Assembly (NCBI RefSeq): GCF_006874645.1
Contig: NZ_CP030082.1
Location: 434,001-498,000 of the forward strand
Length of the DNA: 64,000 nucleotides
Direction: 5' to 3'
Source: Bdellovibrio sp. ZAP7
Lineage (GTDB): Bacteria; Bdellovibrionota; Bdellovibrionia; Bdellovibrionales; Bdellovibrionaceae
Each line of letters begins with the position of its first letter. Within the stretch, counting starts at the first letter, position 1. Positions 15,440 through 23,769 of the stretch are shown one piece after another. The notes beneath the pieces are model-generated. The model was given only the letters and a program-made list of their open reading frames with translations. It did no database searches and was not told where the DNA came from. A program made the position numbers and the translations under genes.

Positions 15440-17149
15440 GTGGCATTAAATAACGAATTCAAACAAGCTCGCGACTTCTTGATTTTACATCGTGCGGATT
15501 ATGATTATGCCACTAGGGAATTTAAATGGCCGGAGTTAACGAACTTTAACTGGGCCCTGGATTATTTCGACCCCATGGCCGAGGGTAATAACAACCTTGC
15601 TCTGTGGATCATGGGGGAAGACGGTCGTGAAGAGAAATACAGCTTTGCCGATATCTCGGCGCGCTCCTCGCAAGTTGCGAACTATCTGCGACGACTGGGA
15701 TTAAAAAGAGGCGATCATGTTTTGCTTTACATGGGAAATGAAACGGCGCTGTGGGAATTAATGCTCGCTTGTATGAAGTTGGGTGCAGTCATGATTCCCA
15801 CCAGCCCCCTGGTGGCTTTGGATGAATTGCAAGACCGTTTGGTCCGTGGCGATGTAAAACTGATAGCTACCACCATGGCGGAATCAGTGAAATTTGATGT
15901 CCAATCGCCAACGGCAATCAAGTTAACTGTCGATGGTAAAGCCCCAGGCTGGGAAGACTATTCTGAAGCCACCAGGGAAAGTGCGAACTTTGAAGCAGAG
16001 GGTGAAACCAAAGCCACAGATCCACTTTTGCTTTATTTTACGTCGGGTACTACAGCCAAGCCCAAACTTGTTGAACACACTCATCAAAGTTATCCCGTCG
16101 GCCATTTGTCGACCATGTTTTGGATCGGACTAAGGCCGGGAGATATTCACTTGAACGTTAGCTCGCCAGGTTGGGCAAAACATGCGTGGAGTAGTTTTTT
16201 TGCTCCATGGAATGCCGAGGCCACGGTTTTCATTCACAAGCAGCAAAGATTCGATGCGCAGGTGATGTTGGAAACTTTGGAGAAAAAAGGTGTAACTTCT
16301 GTCTGTGCTCCGCCGACTGTTTGGCGGATGTTGGCAGTCGAAGACCTGGGTCGATATAAAATCCGTCTGCGTGAGGCCGTCAGTGCCGGCGAGCCTTTGG
16401 ATGCAGAGATCATTCGCAAATTTCAAGAGGCATGGGACCTGACCATCCGTGATGGTTATGGACAAACTGAAACCACGGCTCAAATCGGAAATTCGCCGGG
16501 TCAGAAAGTTCATCCGGGCACTATGGGAAAACCACTGCCGGGTTATCGAATCACTTTGTTAGATCGTGATAACAACCCGGGGCCTGAAGGTGAAATCTGC
16601 ATTGATCTTACAAATCATCCGCTGGGGGTCATGAACGGATATCGCGAAAATGATATCGCACAAACTCCTAACGCCAGCTACTATCGCACCGGTGATATGG
16701 CCGCTCGTGATGAGCATGGTTGTTACACGTTTGTGGGGCGCGGAGATGATATTTTTAAATGCTCTGACTATCGAGTCAGTCCATTTGAAGTTGAAAGTGT
16801 TTTGCTTGAACATCCCGCCGTGCGCGAAGTTGCGGTCATTCCAAGTCCTCACCCGTTAAGACAAAATGTCCCGAAAGCTATCATTTTTTTAGCTAAAGGT
16901 ATGGAGCCAACGCGGGAGCTGGCGTTGCAGATTTTGAATCACTCACGATCGCGTTTGACCCCATTTAAGCGCATTCGTCGTGTAGAATTCTCGGATTTGC
17001 CAAAGACCACGTCAGGTAAAATTCGCCGTGTAGAACTGCGTGTTCGTGAACAAAAACGCGTAGCTGCGAATGAGAAATCGCAATACGAGTTTTGGGAGGA
17101 AGATTTCAAGGCAGTCCTTCCCGACACTTGGTCTCAGGATCTGCCTTAG
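15440..17149 (+). CDS. AMP-forming acyl-CoA synthetase (medium-chain/acetyl type)
   Basis: 569 aa from a GTG at 15440, chosen because AGGAGGTG lies just upstream. It activates a carboxylic acid as acyl-AMP and then acyl-CoA. Adenylate-forming motifs in order: YFTSGTTAKPKL (A3), DGYGQTETT (A5), YRTGDMAARDEHG (A7), GRGDDIFKCSDYRVSP (A8) and KTTSGKIRR with the catalytic Lys (A10). The body reads closest to MACS/acetyl-CoA synthetase enzymes. Single gene after the divergent metallophosphoesterase. Fatty acid salvage is a plausible role; chain length cannot be told. Confidence 0.92.
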   Translation: MALNNEFKQARDFLILHRADYDYATREFKWPELTNFNWALDYFDPMAEGNNNLALWIMGEDGREEKYSFADISARSSQVANYLRRLGLKRGDHVLLYMGNETALWELMLACMKLGAVMIPTSPLVALDELQDRLVRGDVKLIATTMAESVKFDVQSPTAIKLTVDGKAPGWEDYSEATRESANFEAEGETKATDPLLLYFTSGTTAKPKLVEHTHQSYPVGHLSTMFWIGLRPGDIHLNVSSPGWAKHAWSSFFAPWNAEATVFIHKQQRFDAQVMLETLEKKGVTSVCAPPTVWRMLAVEDLGRYKIRLREAVSAGEPLDAEIIRKFQEAWDLTIRDGYGQTETTAQIGNSPGQKVHPGTMGKPLPGYRITLLDRDNNPGPEGEICIDLTNHPLGVMNGYRENDIAQTPNASYYRTGDMAARDEHGCYTFVGRGDDIFKCSDYRVSPFEVESVLLEHPAVREVAVIPSPHPLRQNVPKAIIFLAKGMEPTRELALQILNHSRSRLTPFKRIRRVEFSDLPKTTSGKIRRVELRVREQKRVAANEKSQYEFWEEDFKAVLPDTWSQDLP

Positions 17150-17292
17150 GTACTGTGTCCTAAACGACGCTCGCATTTGAAAATTATTGGACGTTGTTCC
17201 AGCGCGGGTTCTTGCAATTCTGGTTAAATTTATATCACTGACGGTGAGTGGAGATCACTGTTGGTGATTAAAAAAACTGGAGAGAGGACCTT

Positions 17293-17595
17293 ATGTCGGA
17301 GCAAGAGAAAGTCGATGCAAGAGAAACTGGTAAAAGAATTTTGTGTTCCATCTTGAATGAAATGTTGGATCACGCAGAGCAAGTTGCTGTGAACTATTCT
17401 GTCGGAGATCGCACCACAATTTATAAAGTAAATTGTCATCCACAAAGCCTGGGGCAGTTGATCGGTGCCAAAGGAAAAAACATTGGTGGTATTCGTGCCG
17501 TGATTTCTGCCATGATGGCGCGCAAAGGGATTCGTGCAATTATCGAAATTCCTTACGTGGCTCATAGTAACAACCGCATGGAATTCAGTGAATAG
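17293..17595 (+). CDS. KH-domain RNA-binding protein (KhpA-like)
   Basis: 100 aa. A single KH fold: the GxxG loop is GAKG (58-61) within GQLIGAKGKNIGGIRAVISAM, preceded by TIYKVNCHPQSLG and followed by KGIRAIIEI. KhpA proteins are usually near 75-80 aa; the 25-residue charged N-terminal helix here is an extension. It probably binds RNA in the cytoplasm. Ribosome site GGAGAGAGG precedes the ATG. Alone between the synthetase and a 340-bp gap. Confidence 0.85.
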   Translation: MSEQEKVDARETGKRILCSILNEMLDHAEQVAVNYSVGDRTTIYKVNCHPQSLGQLIGAKGKNIGGIRAVISAMMARKGIRAIIEIPYVAHSNNRMEFSE

Positions 17596-17935
17596 TTTCT
17601 CGCCCTGTTAAATCTTCAACTGCGTGACGTATTTTAGAGCGTTGTGAGTTTTGCCTGGAGCTGTTGAAGATGTCGATGAGGAGCTTTGCAAGATTGGCGA
17701 AGCCCTCTCAAAGTGCAAGTCTTCCGTGGCACTTTGTAAGAGAGAGAGCCTCGCTTCAAAATAAAATCAAAAGCGGACATTCAGATTCTGATAAATGCTT
17801 CGCAAAGTCGAATCGCTAATTTTAATACCACCCATAAAACTAACTCACTACGTCATTCCTCCTTCGCTAAGGGCGGGTCGCTCGGCTCACTGCATTTTAA
17901 TTGCCTCCACATAGGGGTCGGCGTACCTCCTTGGT
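17596..17935 (+). other. 340-bp gap with a hairpin, no gene seen
   Basis: No supported ORF. An imperfect stem CTCTCAAAGTGC / GCACTTTGTAAGAGAG spans 17705-17744 with a 12-nt loop. The right part (17850-17935) is CT-rich and resembles the text beside the palindromes at 2601 and 39512, but I see no clean core there. It must carry the pgpA promoter. Confidence 0.5.
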
Positions 17936-18415
17936 ATGAGAAAATTCCTTCTAAAGTTGGCGACATTTTTTGGTGTTGGGTTAAGTCCCAAGGCACCGGG
18001 AACTGTTGCGACTGTTGCTACCATTCCGTTGGTTTTGCTTCTTAATTGGGCAGGTCCGTTCATCTATATGGGAGCAACGATCGCTATAACGATCTTGGGA
18101 ATTGTTGCTGCGCAAGCTTATGAAGACGATAAGGGCGGCCACGATCACAGTGAAATCGTGATCGATGAAGTTGCTGGTTTTCTGATTGCGATGATCTGGC
18201 TGCCGATGACATGGCAGGCCATTTTAATTGGTTTTGTGCTGTTCAGATTGCTGGACATTACTAAGCCTTTATTCATAGGATATTTAGATAAGAAGATCCA
18301 AGGAGGTCTTGGTGTGATGATTGATGACGTTGCCGCTGGTATTGTTGTCAGTCTGATCATGCAGTTTCTTTACAGCCACACCAATTGGTTGGGCTCGCAA
18401 GTTTTGGTCGGTTAA
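17936..18415 (+). CDS. pgpA: Phosphatidylglycerophosphatase A
   Basis: 159 aa. It dephosphorylates phosphatidylglycerol phosphate in the inner membrane. The family start LATFFGVGLSPKAPGTVATV, the catalytic region IVIDEVAGFLIAM and the later LFRLLDITKPLFIGYLDKK block, with the terminal MIDDVAAGI motif, are intact. Three to four membrane segments are visible. Its stop is immediately followed by the pncC start, and recA lies beyond, giving a pgpA-cinA-recA order also seen elsewhere. Confidence 0.95.
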   Translation: MRKFLLKLATFFGVGLSPKAPGTVATVATIPLVLLLNWAGPFIYMGATIAITILGIVAAQAYEDDKGGHDHSEIVIDEVAGFLIAMIWLPMTWQAILIGFVLFRLLDITKPLFIGYLDKKIQGGLGVMIDDVAAGIVVSLIMQFLYSHTNWLGSQVLVG

Positions 18416-18904
18416 ATGACTGAGATTCGCGCTAAGAGACTACAAGATTTCATTCGATCCCTTCGCGACCAAAAACTCACAGTGGGTTTTGCGGAAAGTT
18501 GTACTGGAGGTGCACTTTCGGCTTTTTTGACAGAGCAAGCAGGTATATCCGACATCTTTTTAGGCTCTGTGGTTTCTTACTCTAACGAGGCGAAGGTGGA
18601 TCTTCTGGGGGTCCGTCGAGACACTCTCATGCAAGAGGGTGCGGTGAGCGAAAGCGTCGCTCGTCAAATGGCGCACGGAGTGCGTCGACAGCTGAAAACT
18701 GATTGGTCTGTGGCAGTCACAGGTATTGCTGGTCCGAGTGGTGGAACACCCGGAAAGCCAGTGGGCACCGTGTGCTTTGCTATTGCTGGACCGAACTTTG
18801 AAGACTCGCGAAAGGAATTCTTTTCGGGAGATCGCAAAGCCATCCAGCAGGCATCCGTAGACTATTCTGTGAATTGGCTGTGCGAAGTTCTCGACAGGAA
18901 ATAG
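18416..18904 (+). CDS. pncC: CinA C-terminal domain protein, nicotinamide-nucleotide amidohydrolase
   Basis: 162 aa, the stand-alone CinA C-terminal domain without the N-terminal MoCF part. Family motifs: VGFAESCTGGALSAFLTE, DIFLGSVVSYSNEAKVDLLGV, AVTGIAGPSGGTPGKPVGTVCFA. It deamidates NMN to nicotinate mononucleotide. The ATG abuts the pgpA stop, so it is probably coupled. recA follows after 77 bp. Confidence 0.93.
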   Translation: MTEIRAKRLQDFIRSLRDQKLTVGFAESCTGGALSAFLTEQAGISDIFLGSVVSYSNEAKVDLLGVRRDTLMQEGAVSESVARQMAHGVRRQLKTDWSVAVTGIAGPSGGTPGKPVGTVCFAIAGPNFEDSRKEFFSGDRKAIQQASVDYSVNWLCEVLDRK

Positions 18905-18944
18905 AAACAGGTAGCCCCCGGCTGCTAAAAATAACAATAAGATT

Positions 18945-18960
18945 TGTGGTGAGTACCACA
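18945..18960. promoter_or_regulatory. 16-bp palindrome upstream of recA
   Basis: TGTGGTGAGTACCACA is a perfect inverted repeat (6-bp arms, GAGT centre) 21 bp before the recA start. It does not look like the usual LexA box types. Confidence 0.5.
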
Positions 18961-18981
18961 TAAATAGAGAGGGATACGCAG

Positions 18982-20127
18982 ATGGCAAACACAACTGTGG
19001 CAGATGCAAAAGCACAAAACGAAAAAAACAAAGCCTTGGAATTGGCAGTTTCATCTATTGAAAAGCAATTCGGTAAAGGTTCAATCATGCGTTTGGGCGC
19101 TAACGATTCTTTGGTTAAAGACGTTGAAGCGATCAGCACGGGTGCATTGAGCTTGGACTTGGCTCTTGGTATCGGCGGTCTTCCTAAAGGTCGTATCGTA
19201 GAAATCTACGGACCTGAATCATCTGGTAAAACAACTCTTTGCTTGTCCGTTATCGCTCAAGCTCAGAAAAAAGGTGGCGTGGTTGCATTCGTGGATGCTG
19301 AGCATGCTTTGGATATCAACTACGCTCGTAAATTGGGTGTAAACACTGAAGACATGTTGATCTCTCAACCAGACACTGGTGAGCAAGCTCTTGAGATCGT
19401 GGAAACTTTGGTTCGCTCTGGCGCAATCGACGTATTGGTTGTCGACTCCGTAGCAGCTTTGGTTCCTCGTGCAGAGATCGAAGGCGACATGGGTGATTCT
19501 CACGTAGGTCTTCAAGCTCGTTTGATGTCTCAAGCTCTTCGTAAATTGACAGCAGCTGTGAACCGTTCCAACACACTAGTTATCTTCATCAACCAACTTC
19601 GTATGAAAATCGGTGTGATGTTCGGTAACCCAGAAACAACTACGGGTGGTAACGCGTTGAAGTTCTACTCTTCTGTTCGTTTGGATGTACGCCGTGTGGG
19701 CGCGATCAAAGACGGTGAAGATGTAACTGGTAACCGTACTGCAGTTAAAGTTGTGAAAAATAAAATGGCTCCTCCGTTCACTAAAGTTGAATTCGACTTG
19801 ATGTACGGTGAAGGTATTTCTGAAGAAGGTGACTTGCTAGATCTAGCAGTGACTGCAAACATGGTTGAAAAATCTGGCGCATGGTTCTCCATCAATGGTG
19901 AGCGTATGGGTCAAGGCCGTGATGCTGCTAAAAACTTCTTGAAAGCACACCCAGAGTACATGACTCAATTGCGTACTAAAATCTTGGCAGCTAACGGTAT
20001 CGGTAAACTTTTGGTTGATGCTGAAATGGCTAAGGACGGTGAAGACCATGAAGGTTCTGAACCAACTGAAATGCCAACTGAAGATGCATCTCCGAAAAAA
20101 GAAAAAGTTAAAAAAGGTAAGCACTAG
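18982..20127 (+). CDS. recA: Recombinase RecA
   Basis: 381 aa. It forms filaments on single-stranded DNA and drives strand exchange. Walker A is GPESSGKT (77-84). Walker B-type block [24 protein letters not shown]-binding loop region [20 protein letters not shown] and KNKMAPPF are intact. The C-terminal tail is acidic as usual but ends in a Lys-rich stretch ([12 protein letters not shown]), which is unusual. Ribosome site GAGAGGG precedes the ATG; a strong terminator follows. Confidence 0.98.
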   Translation: MANTTVADAKAQNEKNKALELAVSSIEKQFGKGSIMRLGANDSLVKDVEAISTGALSLDLALGIGGLPKGRIVEIYGPESSGKTTLCLSVIAQAQKKGGVVAFVDAEHALDINYARKLGVNTEDMLISQPDTGEQALEIVETLVRSGAIDVLVVDSVAALVPRAEIEGDMGDSHVGLQARLMSQALRKLTAAVNRSNTLVIFINQLRMKIGVMFGNPETTTGGNALKFYSSVRLDVRRVGAIKDGEDVTGNRTAVKVVKNKMAPPFTKVEFDLMYGEGISEEGDLLDLAVTANMVEKSGAWFSINGERMGQGRDAAKNFLKAHPEYMTQLRTKILAANGIGKLLVDAEMAKDGEDHEGSEPTEMPTEDASPKKEKVKKGKH

Positions 20128-20167
20128 TCGCTGACCAGCTTTTAGCTGAAACATCTTTGGAAACATT

Positions 20168-20196
20168 AAAACCCGCTCCCTAAGAGCGGGTTTTTT
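20168..20196 (+). terminator. Intrinsic terminator after recA
   Basis: ACCCGCTC / GAGCGGGT stem, CCTAA loop, then a T run. Confidence 0.95.
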
Positions 20197-20250
20197 ATTG
20201 GTAATAGAGATTACGTTGCGACTCTGTCGGGAACGGCGTAGCTTCATAAT

Positions 20251-20994
20251 ATGAAACTTTGGTTGCTGGCAGTTCTATTTATCATTCCTGGTATTTCTTT
20301 TGCTGAAGCAAACACGGCCACCCTTCGTAAAACAGTTCTGGTCGGTGCCTATGGTTTTGCGCCTTACTATGACCTGGAAAAGGGCCGGGGAATCGTAACT
20401 GAAGTGTTGGAGCAGCTGAATTCGATGCAGGCTGATTTTCACTTTAAGGTTGTTGAGATTCCAAGCAGCCGCCGGTATCAAAGTTTTACCGATGGTAAAG
20501 TGGATATGATTTTCTTTGAGGATCCTCGCTGGGAATGGAAAGACATTCCCCATTATACTATTCCTGTCGGTATCCAAGACGCTGAGGTTTATATTGCTCT
20601 TAAGAAAAAGGCGAAGGATCAAAGTTACTTCAACTCTTTAACGGGAAAACGAATCGCCGGTATTGTCGGCTACCATTATGGTTTTGCAAAATTCAATGCT
20701 GATGAAGCTTATCTGCAATCCAAGTTTAAAATTTCTTTGGTCAGTCATAATTTGGCGTCAGTGCGATTGGTTTTACATGAACGAGCCGATGTCGCTGTGG
20801 TTCCTCTGTCCTTTATCCGACGTTACTTGCGCGAAAATCCCGAGAAGAATGCCGAAGTATTGATTTCAGAAAAAGTCGATCAACATTATGATCTGCGCTT
20901 GATCGTAAATCCGAAAGCCTCCATTCCCCGCGAGCGTTTAGAAAATCTGATGTCTAAACTGGTGAAAGAACCCTCTTACCAAGCTCTCTTCTGA
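20251..20994 (+). CDS. Periplasmic solute-binding-like protein (SBP_bac_3 type)
   Basis: 247 aa. Signal peptide MKLWLLAVLFIIPGISFA. The mature part has the fold signature of amino-acid-type binding proteins: VGAYGFAPYYDLEKGRGIVTEVLEQL, GKVDMIFFEDPRWEW, LTGKRIAGIVGYHYGF and ERADVAVVPLSFIRRYL. No transporter genes lie nearby, so it may be a sensory or orphan binding protein. Ligand unknown. Confidence 0.75.
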   Translation: MKLWLLAVLFIIPGISFAEANTATLRKTVLVGAYGFAPYYDLEKGRGIVTEVLEQLNSMQADFHFKVVEIPSSRRYQSFTDGKVDMIFFEDPRWEWKDIPHYTIPVGIQDAEVYIALKKKAKDQSYFNSLTGKRIAGIVGYHYGFAKFNADEAYLQSKFKISLVSHNLASVRLVLHERADVAVVPLSFIRRYLRENPEKNAEVLISEKVDQHYDLRLIVNPKASIPRERLENLMSKLVKEPSYQALF

Positions 20995-21139
20995 CAATAT
21001 CCGTGACTAAAATAGTGAACACTTATCAAGCAATGAAACATAAAAGTTGCGATTGTCGTTTTTTTGTTAGTTTTGGTTTTCAAAATCTAAAAAACTGCTG
21101 ACCATCGAACAAATGAATGCTGGAGTATTATAGATACGT

Positions 21140-21156
21140 GATCACAAGATGTGATC
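21140..21156. promoter_or_regulatory. Perfect 17-bp palindrome before the 27-codon ORF
   Basis: GATCACAAGATGTGATC has 7-bp arms around AGA and lies 26 bp before the ATG at 21183. The half-site TGTGATC resembles CRP/FNR-type half-sites. It follows an AT-rich stretch (TATTATAGAT, 21126-21135) that could be a -10 region. Confidence 0.45.
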
Positions 21157-21182
21157 GCACTTAACTGACATAAAGGGATTTT

Positions 21183-21266
21183 ATGTTGAAGACGTCACTG
21201 ACGACGAAAAATACATCTGCCTTTGCGGATGATGGTGATAACCGTCCTGTACCGTGGCCGTGGTAA
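21183..21266 (+). CDS. Possible 27-aa microprotein ending in PVPWPW
   Basis: ATG with AAAGGGA just upstream, 27 codons, then TAA, directly followed by a strong terminator. The peptide is basic and Thr-rich at first, then acidic (ADDGDN), and ends RPVPWPW. No signal peptide and no known family recognised. Supporting a real gene are the ribosome site, the tight terminator and the palindrome upstream. It could instead be a short RNA with a chance ORF. Confidence 0.45.
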   Translation: MLKTSLTTKNTSAFADDGDNRPVPWPW

Positions 21267-21267
21267 T

Positions 21268-21299
21268 AAAAAACCCGCTCTTTCGAAGCGGGTTTTTTA
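21268..21299 (+). terminator. Intrinsic terminator after the 27-codon ORF
   Basis: AACCCGCT / AGCGGGTT stem with T run; also T-rich in the reverse sense for the leftward lipoprotein gene. Confidence 0.93.
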
Positions 21300-21347
21300 T
21301 TTTTAGGCTGTGTTCTTAGAACAAGGTGTAGGCGATCGAAATTTCGC

Positions 21348-21890
21348 TTAGCGAGTGAATGTACCGTACAAGTAAACTGGGTCTTGAACCCAAGTACATT
21401 GTTCGACTGGTGGGTGGTGATGATCGCCAGGGTACCAGCGGCATTCACGGCGTTGGCGCATTTCACGAAGTACTTGGACTTGCAATTTAACTTCGCCGTT
21501 TTTCTCTTTGAAATCTACATACATCTTACGGCCTTGTACCATCAAAGCGCAGCGACCACGGTCAAAATCAAATTCGACAGCGTCAACTTTAGGATTCGAT
21601 TTTTTGCCAGTGATATAGACTGTTCTCAAATTTCCGAAAGAAGATTGGCAGTTGTTATTTAAGATATCCGTGCCCATTTCATTGCGATATTTCAGGAAAG
21701 GTTTGTTGCCTTCAAAACCTAAAATCAACTCGCCGGAAACACCGTTAAATTGACCAGCGTAGACACCTTCATACTTTTTGGCTTTTGAAAGATATGCGTT
21801 TGGAACGCGGCCATCTTTGATTTCGACAGTTTTACAGCCCACAGCCGCAAACAGCGTAAGACCAGCTACTAGAGCTTTAATAACGTTCAT
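21348..21890 (-). CDS. Hypothetical lipoprotein
   Basis: 180 aa. The signal MNVIKALVAGLTLFAAVGC has a good lipobox (AVGC, Cys19). The mature domain is beta-rich (GVYAGQFNGVSGELILGFEG, DAVEFDFDRGRCALMVQGRKMYVDF), with a basic, His/Pro-rich end (ECRWYPGDHHHPPVEQC) that could bind metal. No family recognised. Strong ribosome site GAGGGGGA. Confidence 0.8.
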   Translation of the reverse strand: MNVIKALVAGLTLFAAVGCKTVEIKDGRVPNAYLSKAKKYEGVYAGQFNGVSGELILGFEGNKPFLKYRNEMGTDILNNNCQSSFGNLRTVYITGKKSNPKVDAVEFDFDRGRCALMVQGRKMYVDFKEKNGEVKLQVQVLREMRQRRECRWYPGDHHHPPVEQCTWVQDPVYLYGTFTR

Positions 21891-22045
21891 AGATCCCCCT
21901 CAATAAGTTGAATAAATCATAGGCACTGCCAGAGGGCAAAAGGAAAACGAATGTTGCCGTGCTCAAATACACAAGGGGCCGAGTTGCCTGCTTGAGGAGG
22001 CCAAGAGAAAATTAATTGTCCATAAACACTTAAAAAGGAGACCCT

Positions 22046-22282
22046 ATGAAAATCGCAATGATCGCGCTGCTCCTGGTTGGCAGCACAGCAATGGCACAGA
22101 TGCCTGATACCTCGAAAATGATGGATCAAGCCAAGGGCAAGGCTTCCGATATCATGGCGGCTTGTAAAGAGGATAAGATCAAGTTCTGCGACAAGGTCAC
22201 GGAAATGAATGCGATAAAAGAGTGCCTGAAGAAAAATAAAGACGGCCTCAGCGCCGGCTGCAAATCGACTCTGGGCATATAA
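22046..22282 (+). CDS. Small secreted cysteine-rich-repeat protein
   Basis: 78 aa. Signal peptide MKIAMIALLLVGSTAMA. The mature 60 residues hold one Cys-rich repeat of the type in PF00839 (MAACKEDKIKFCDKV, then IKECLKKNKDGLSAGCKSTL), spacing C-x7-C-x10-C-x11-C. Bacterial versions are periplasmic and of unknown role. Strong ribosome site AAAGGAGA and an immediate terminator make it a self-contained unit. Confidence 0.85.
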   Translation: MKIAMIALLLVGSTAMAQMPDTSKMMDQAKGKASDIMAACKEDKIKFCDKVTEMNAIKECLKKNKDGLSAGCKSTLGI

Positions 22283-22314
22283 TAAAAAAACCCGCTCAAA
22301 GGAGCGGGTTTTTA
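22283..22314 (+). terminator. Intrinsic terminator
   Basis: AACCCGCTC / GAGCGGGTT stem with AAAG loop and T run; the same stem as after recA and at 24281-24313. Confidence 0.95.
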
Positions 22315-22334
22315 GTTTCAGAGTATTTAAACTC

Positions 22335-23033
22335 TTACTTGTTGTAAGCGATTTTCTGTCTGCCCACCAAGCCACTTGATTTCTTAGGCAACGATGCACG
22401 CGTCACCTTAGACATCCCAGCTTGGTAGGGGCTTAAATTTGAAATCTGTCTTTTTTGAACTGGTTTCGATTTAGCAACTTTAAAACTCATTGATTCAAGA
22501 ACCAATGGTTTTGCTGCTGGAGCTTGCACAACAGTGTCGACTTGCGGCTGTTGACGAGCAATTGCCACGGCTTTCACCGGAGCTGCTTTAACCGGAGCTT
22601 TAGCAACAGCTACAGAAGCCGGAGCACGGTTGGCTTTCATCACAGGCGCTTTTGCAACGGCTGTGGATTTTGGAACCGTCGCTGGTTTGAATGCTTTGAC
22701 GTTGGCTTTAGCTACAACTGCTTTTGGTTGAGCTCCTTGCTTAGCAACCACAGGTATCGGCCCAGAAGCTGGCATGCGTTTTTGAGTTGGGTCTACATAA
22801 GTTTTCGTTAAAAGAGCCTGGTTGTTAGTTTTAGAACCTTCAGCTTTAGGAGCTTCATAAACTACACGGCGAGCTGGATAAATGGACCACGTTTTCACAA
22901 CGCGTTTTTGTTTTTTATAACCTGGTTCTGCTTTCAAAGTAACTTTGAGGTCTTCAGAAGATGATGTGTTCCCCTGCGCGATCGCGCACAGCGGGAAGAA
23001 TGCTAGAAGTGTCAAAACGATGCGATGTCTCAT
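22335..23033 (-). CDS. Secreted Lys/Ala/Pro-rich protein
   Basis: 232 aa. Signal peptide MRHRIVLTLLAFFPLCAIA, cleavage before QGNTS. Residues 90-190 are low complexity with repeated A-K-A-P/V units (VVAKANVKAFKP, TAVAKAPVMKANRAP, VAVAKAPVKAAPVKAV). The C-terminus is basic (KRQISNLSPYQAGM). Probably an extended periplasmic or surface protein, maybe binding anionic polymers; no family recognised. Confidence 0.7.
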   Translation of the reverse strand: MRHRIVLTLLAFFPLCAIAQGNTSSSEDLKVTLKAEPGYKKQKRVVKTWSIYPARRVVYEAPKAEGSKTNNQALLTKTYVDPTQKRMPASGPIPVVAKQGAQPKAVVAKANVKAFKPATVPKSTAVAKAPVMKANRAPASVAVAKAPVKAAPVKAVAIARQQPQVDTVVQAPAAKPLVLESMSFKVAKSKPVQKRQISNLSPYQAGMSKVTRASLPKKSSGLVGRQKIAYNK

Positions 23034-23239
23034 TTGCGGAACCTCTGCTTGTGAATCTATAAACCAATATGCAAGGGAAATGCCGTCTATAAACTAATCA
23101 GGTGTCAATGAAGCAGTATAGTTGGCGAAGGAATCGACACTGTCTAAAATAAGTTAGGCAGTCAAAATGAGTCGCTCACTTTGAGGCGACTTCACTGGTG
23201 TCGTTCGGTTCACGCCGCTCTGTTTCACATAAAAAATCG

Positions 23240-23254
23240 GAGACAAAATGTCTC
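23240..23254. promoter_or_regulatory. Palindrome upstream of a sigma-54-type promoter
   Basis: GAGACAAAATGTCTC, perfect 6-bp arms, 58 bp before the -24 element at 23313. This is the usual spacing for an enhancer-binding protein site. Confidence 0.45.
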
Positions 23255-23312
23255 TGAAATTTTCTGACATTCCTCTGAAAACGTATCTGTTGCAGAAGAT
23301 ACATTTGAGAGG

Positions 23313-23329
23313 TTGGCAGGCTCCTTGTA
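23313..23329 (+). promoter_or_regulatory. Sigma-54-type -24/-12 element
   Basis: TTGGCAGGCTCCTTGTA fits TTGGCACG-N4-TTGCA with GG-N10-G at the right spacing; the usual -12 GC is GT. Predicted start is near 23340, 24 bp before the ATG at 23364. Confidence 0.5.
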
Positions 23330-23363
23330 TATAGGAACCGCACAGTATACACGGGGGTTAAAA

Positions 23364-23765
23364 ATGAAAAGCGTATTGGTATCACTTGTAGTTATTGCAT
23401 TCGGTGCATCAGCATTCGCAGGTCGTGGTCATCACGGTGGCGGTTACGGTCCTGGTCCAGGACATGGTCACGGTGGTGGAGGATATCATCATGGTGGTCG
23501 CGACGACAGCAACGAAGTGGCTTCAATTCTAAGTGCATACACTGGAGTTTTGATGCTGACATCGGCGACTGCTTGCGGATCCGGTGATGGTTGTGCTTAC
23601 AAACAAGTGATTATGGATTCTAAGGACGATGCAGCTCTTTATATTGCTACAGAAGGTGATGAGAAGGGTGTGAAATTCGTTCGTGCAGTGGAGCTTCTTC
23701 GTAAGATGGATCCAAAAACTCAAAGTTCAGACTTTGAATTGGCTGAAGACATCATCAACTGGTAG
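23364..23765 (+). CDS. Small secreted DUF2388-like protein with Gly/His-rich linker
   Basis: 133 aa from ATG 23364 (GGGGGTT upstream). Signal peptide MKSVLVSLVVIAFGASAFA. Residues 20-48 are Gly/His/Pro-rich and could bind metal. The C-terminal domain (about 55-133) has CGSGDGCAYKQV, then KDDAALYIATEGDEKG, FVRAVELLRKM and SDFELAEDIINW. This matches the pattern of DUF2388 proteins of Pseudomonas (DDAA-FVAS-G..G, then a helix and SDLELA). Paralogues lie at 54751 and 57186. Function unknown. Confidence 0.8.
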   Translation: MKSVLVSLVVIAFGASAFAGRGHHGGGYGPGPGHGHGGGGYHHGGRDDSNEVASILSAYTGVLMLTSATACGSGDGCAYKQVIMDSKDDAALYIATEGDEKGVKFVRAVELLRKMDPKTQSSDFELAEDIINW

Positions 23766-23769
23766 TTGT

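Noticed and set aside
17850-17935. Third copy of the GGA-loop palindrome
   Set aside because: CT-rich text is similar, but the GTAC-AGGA-GTAC core and pairing arms are missing.
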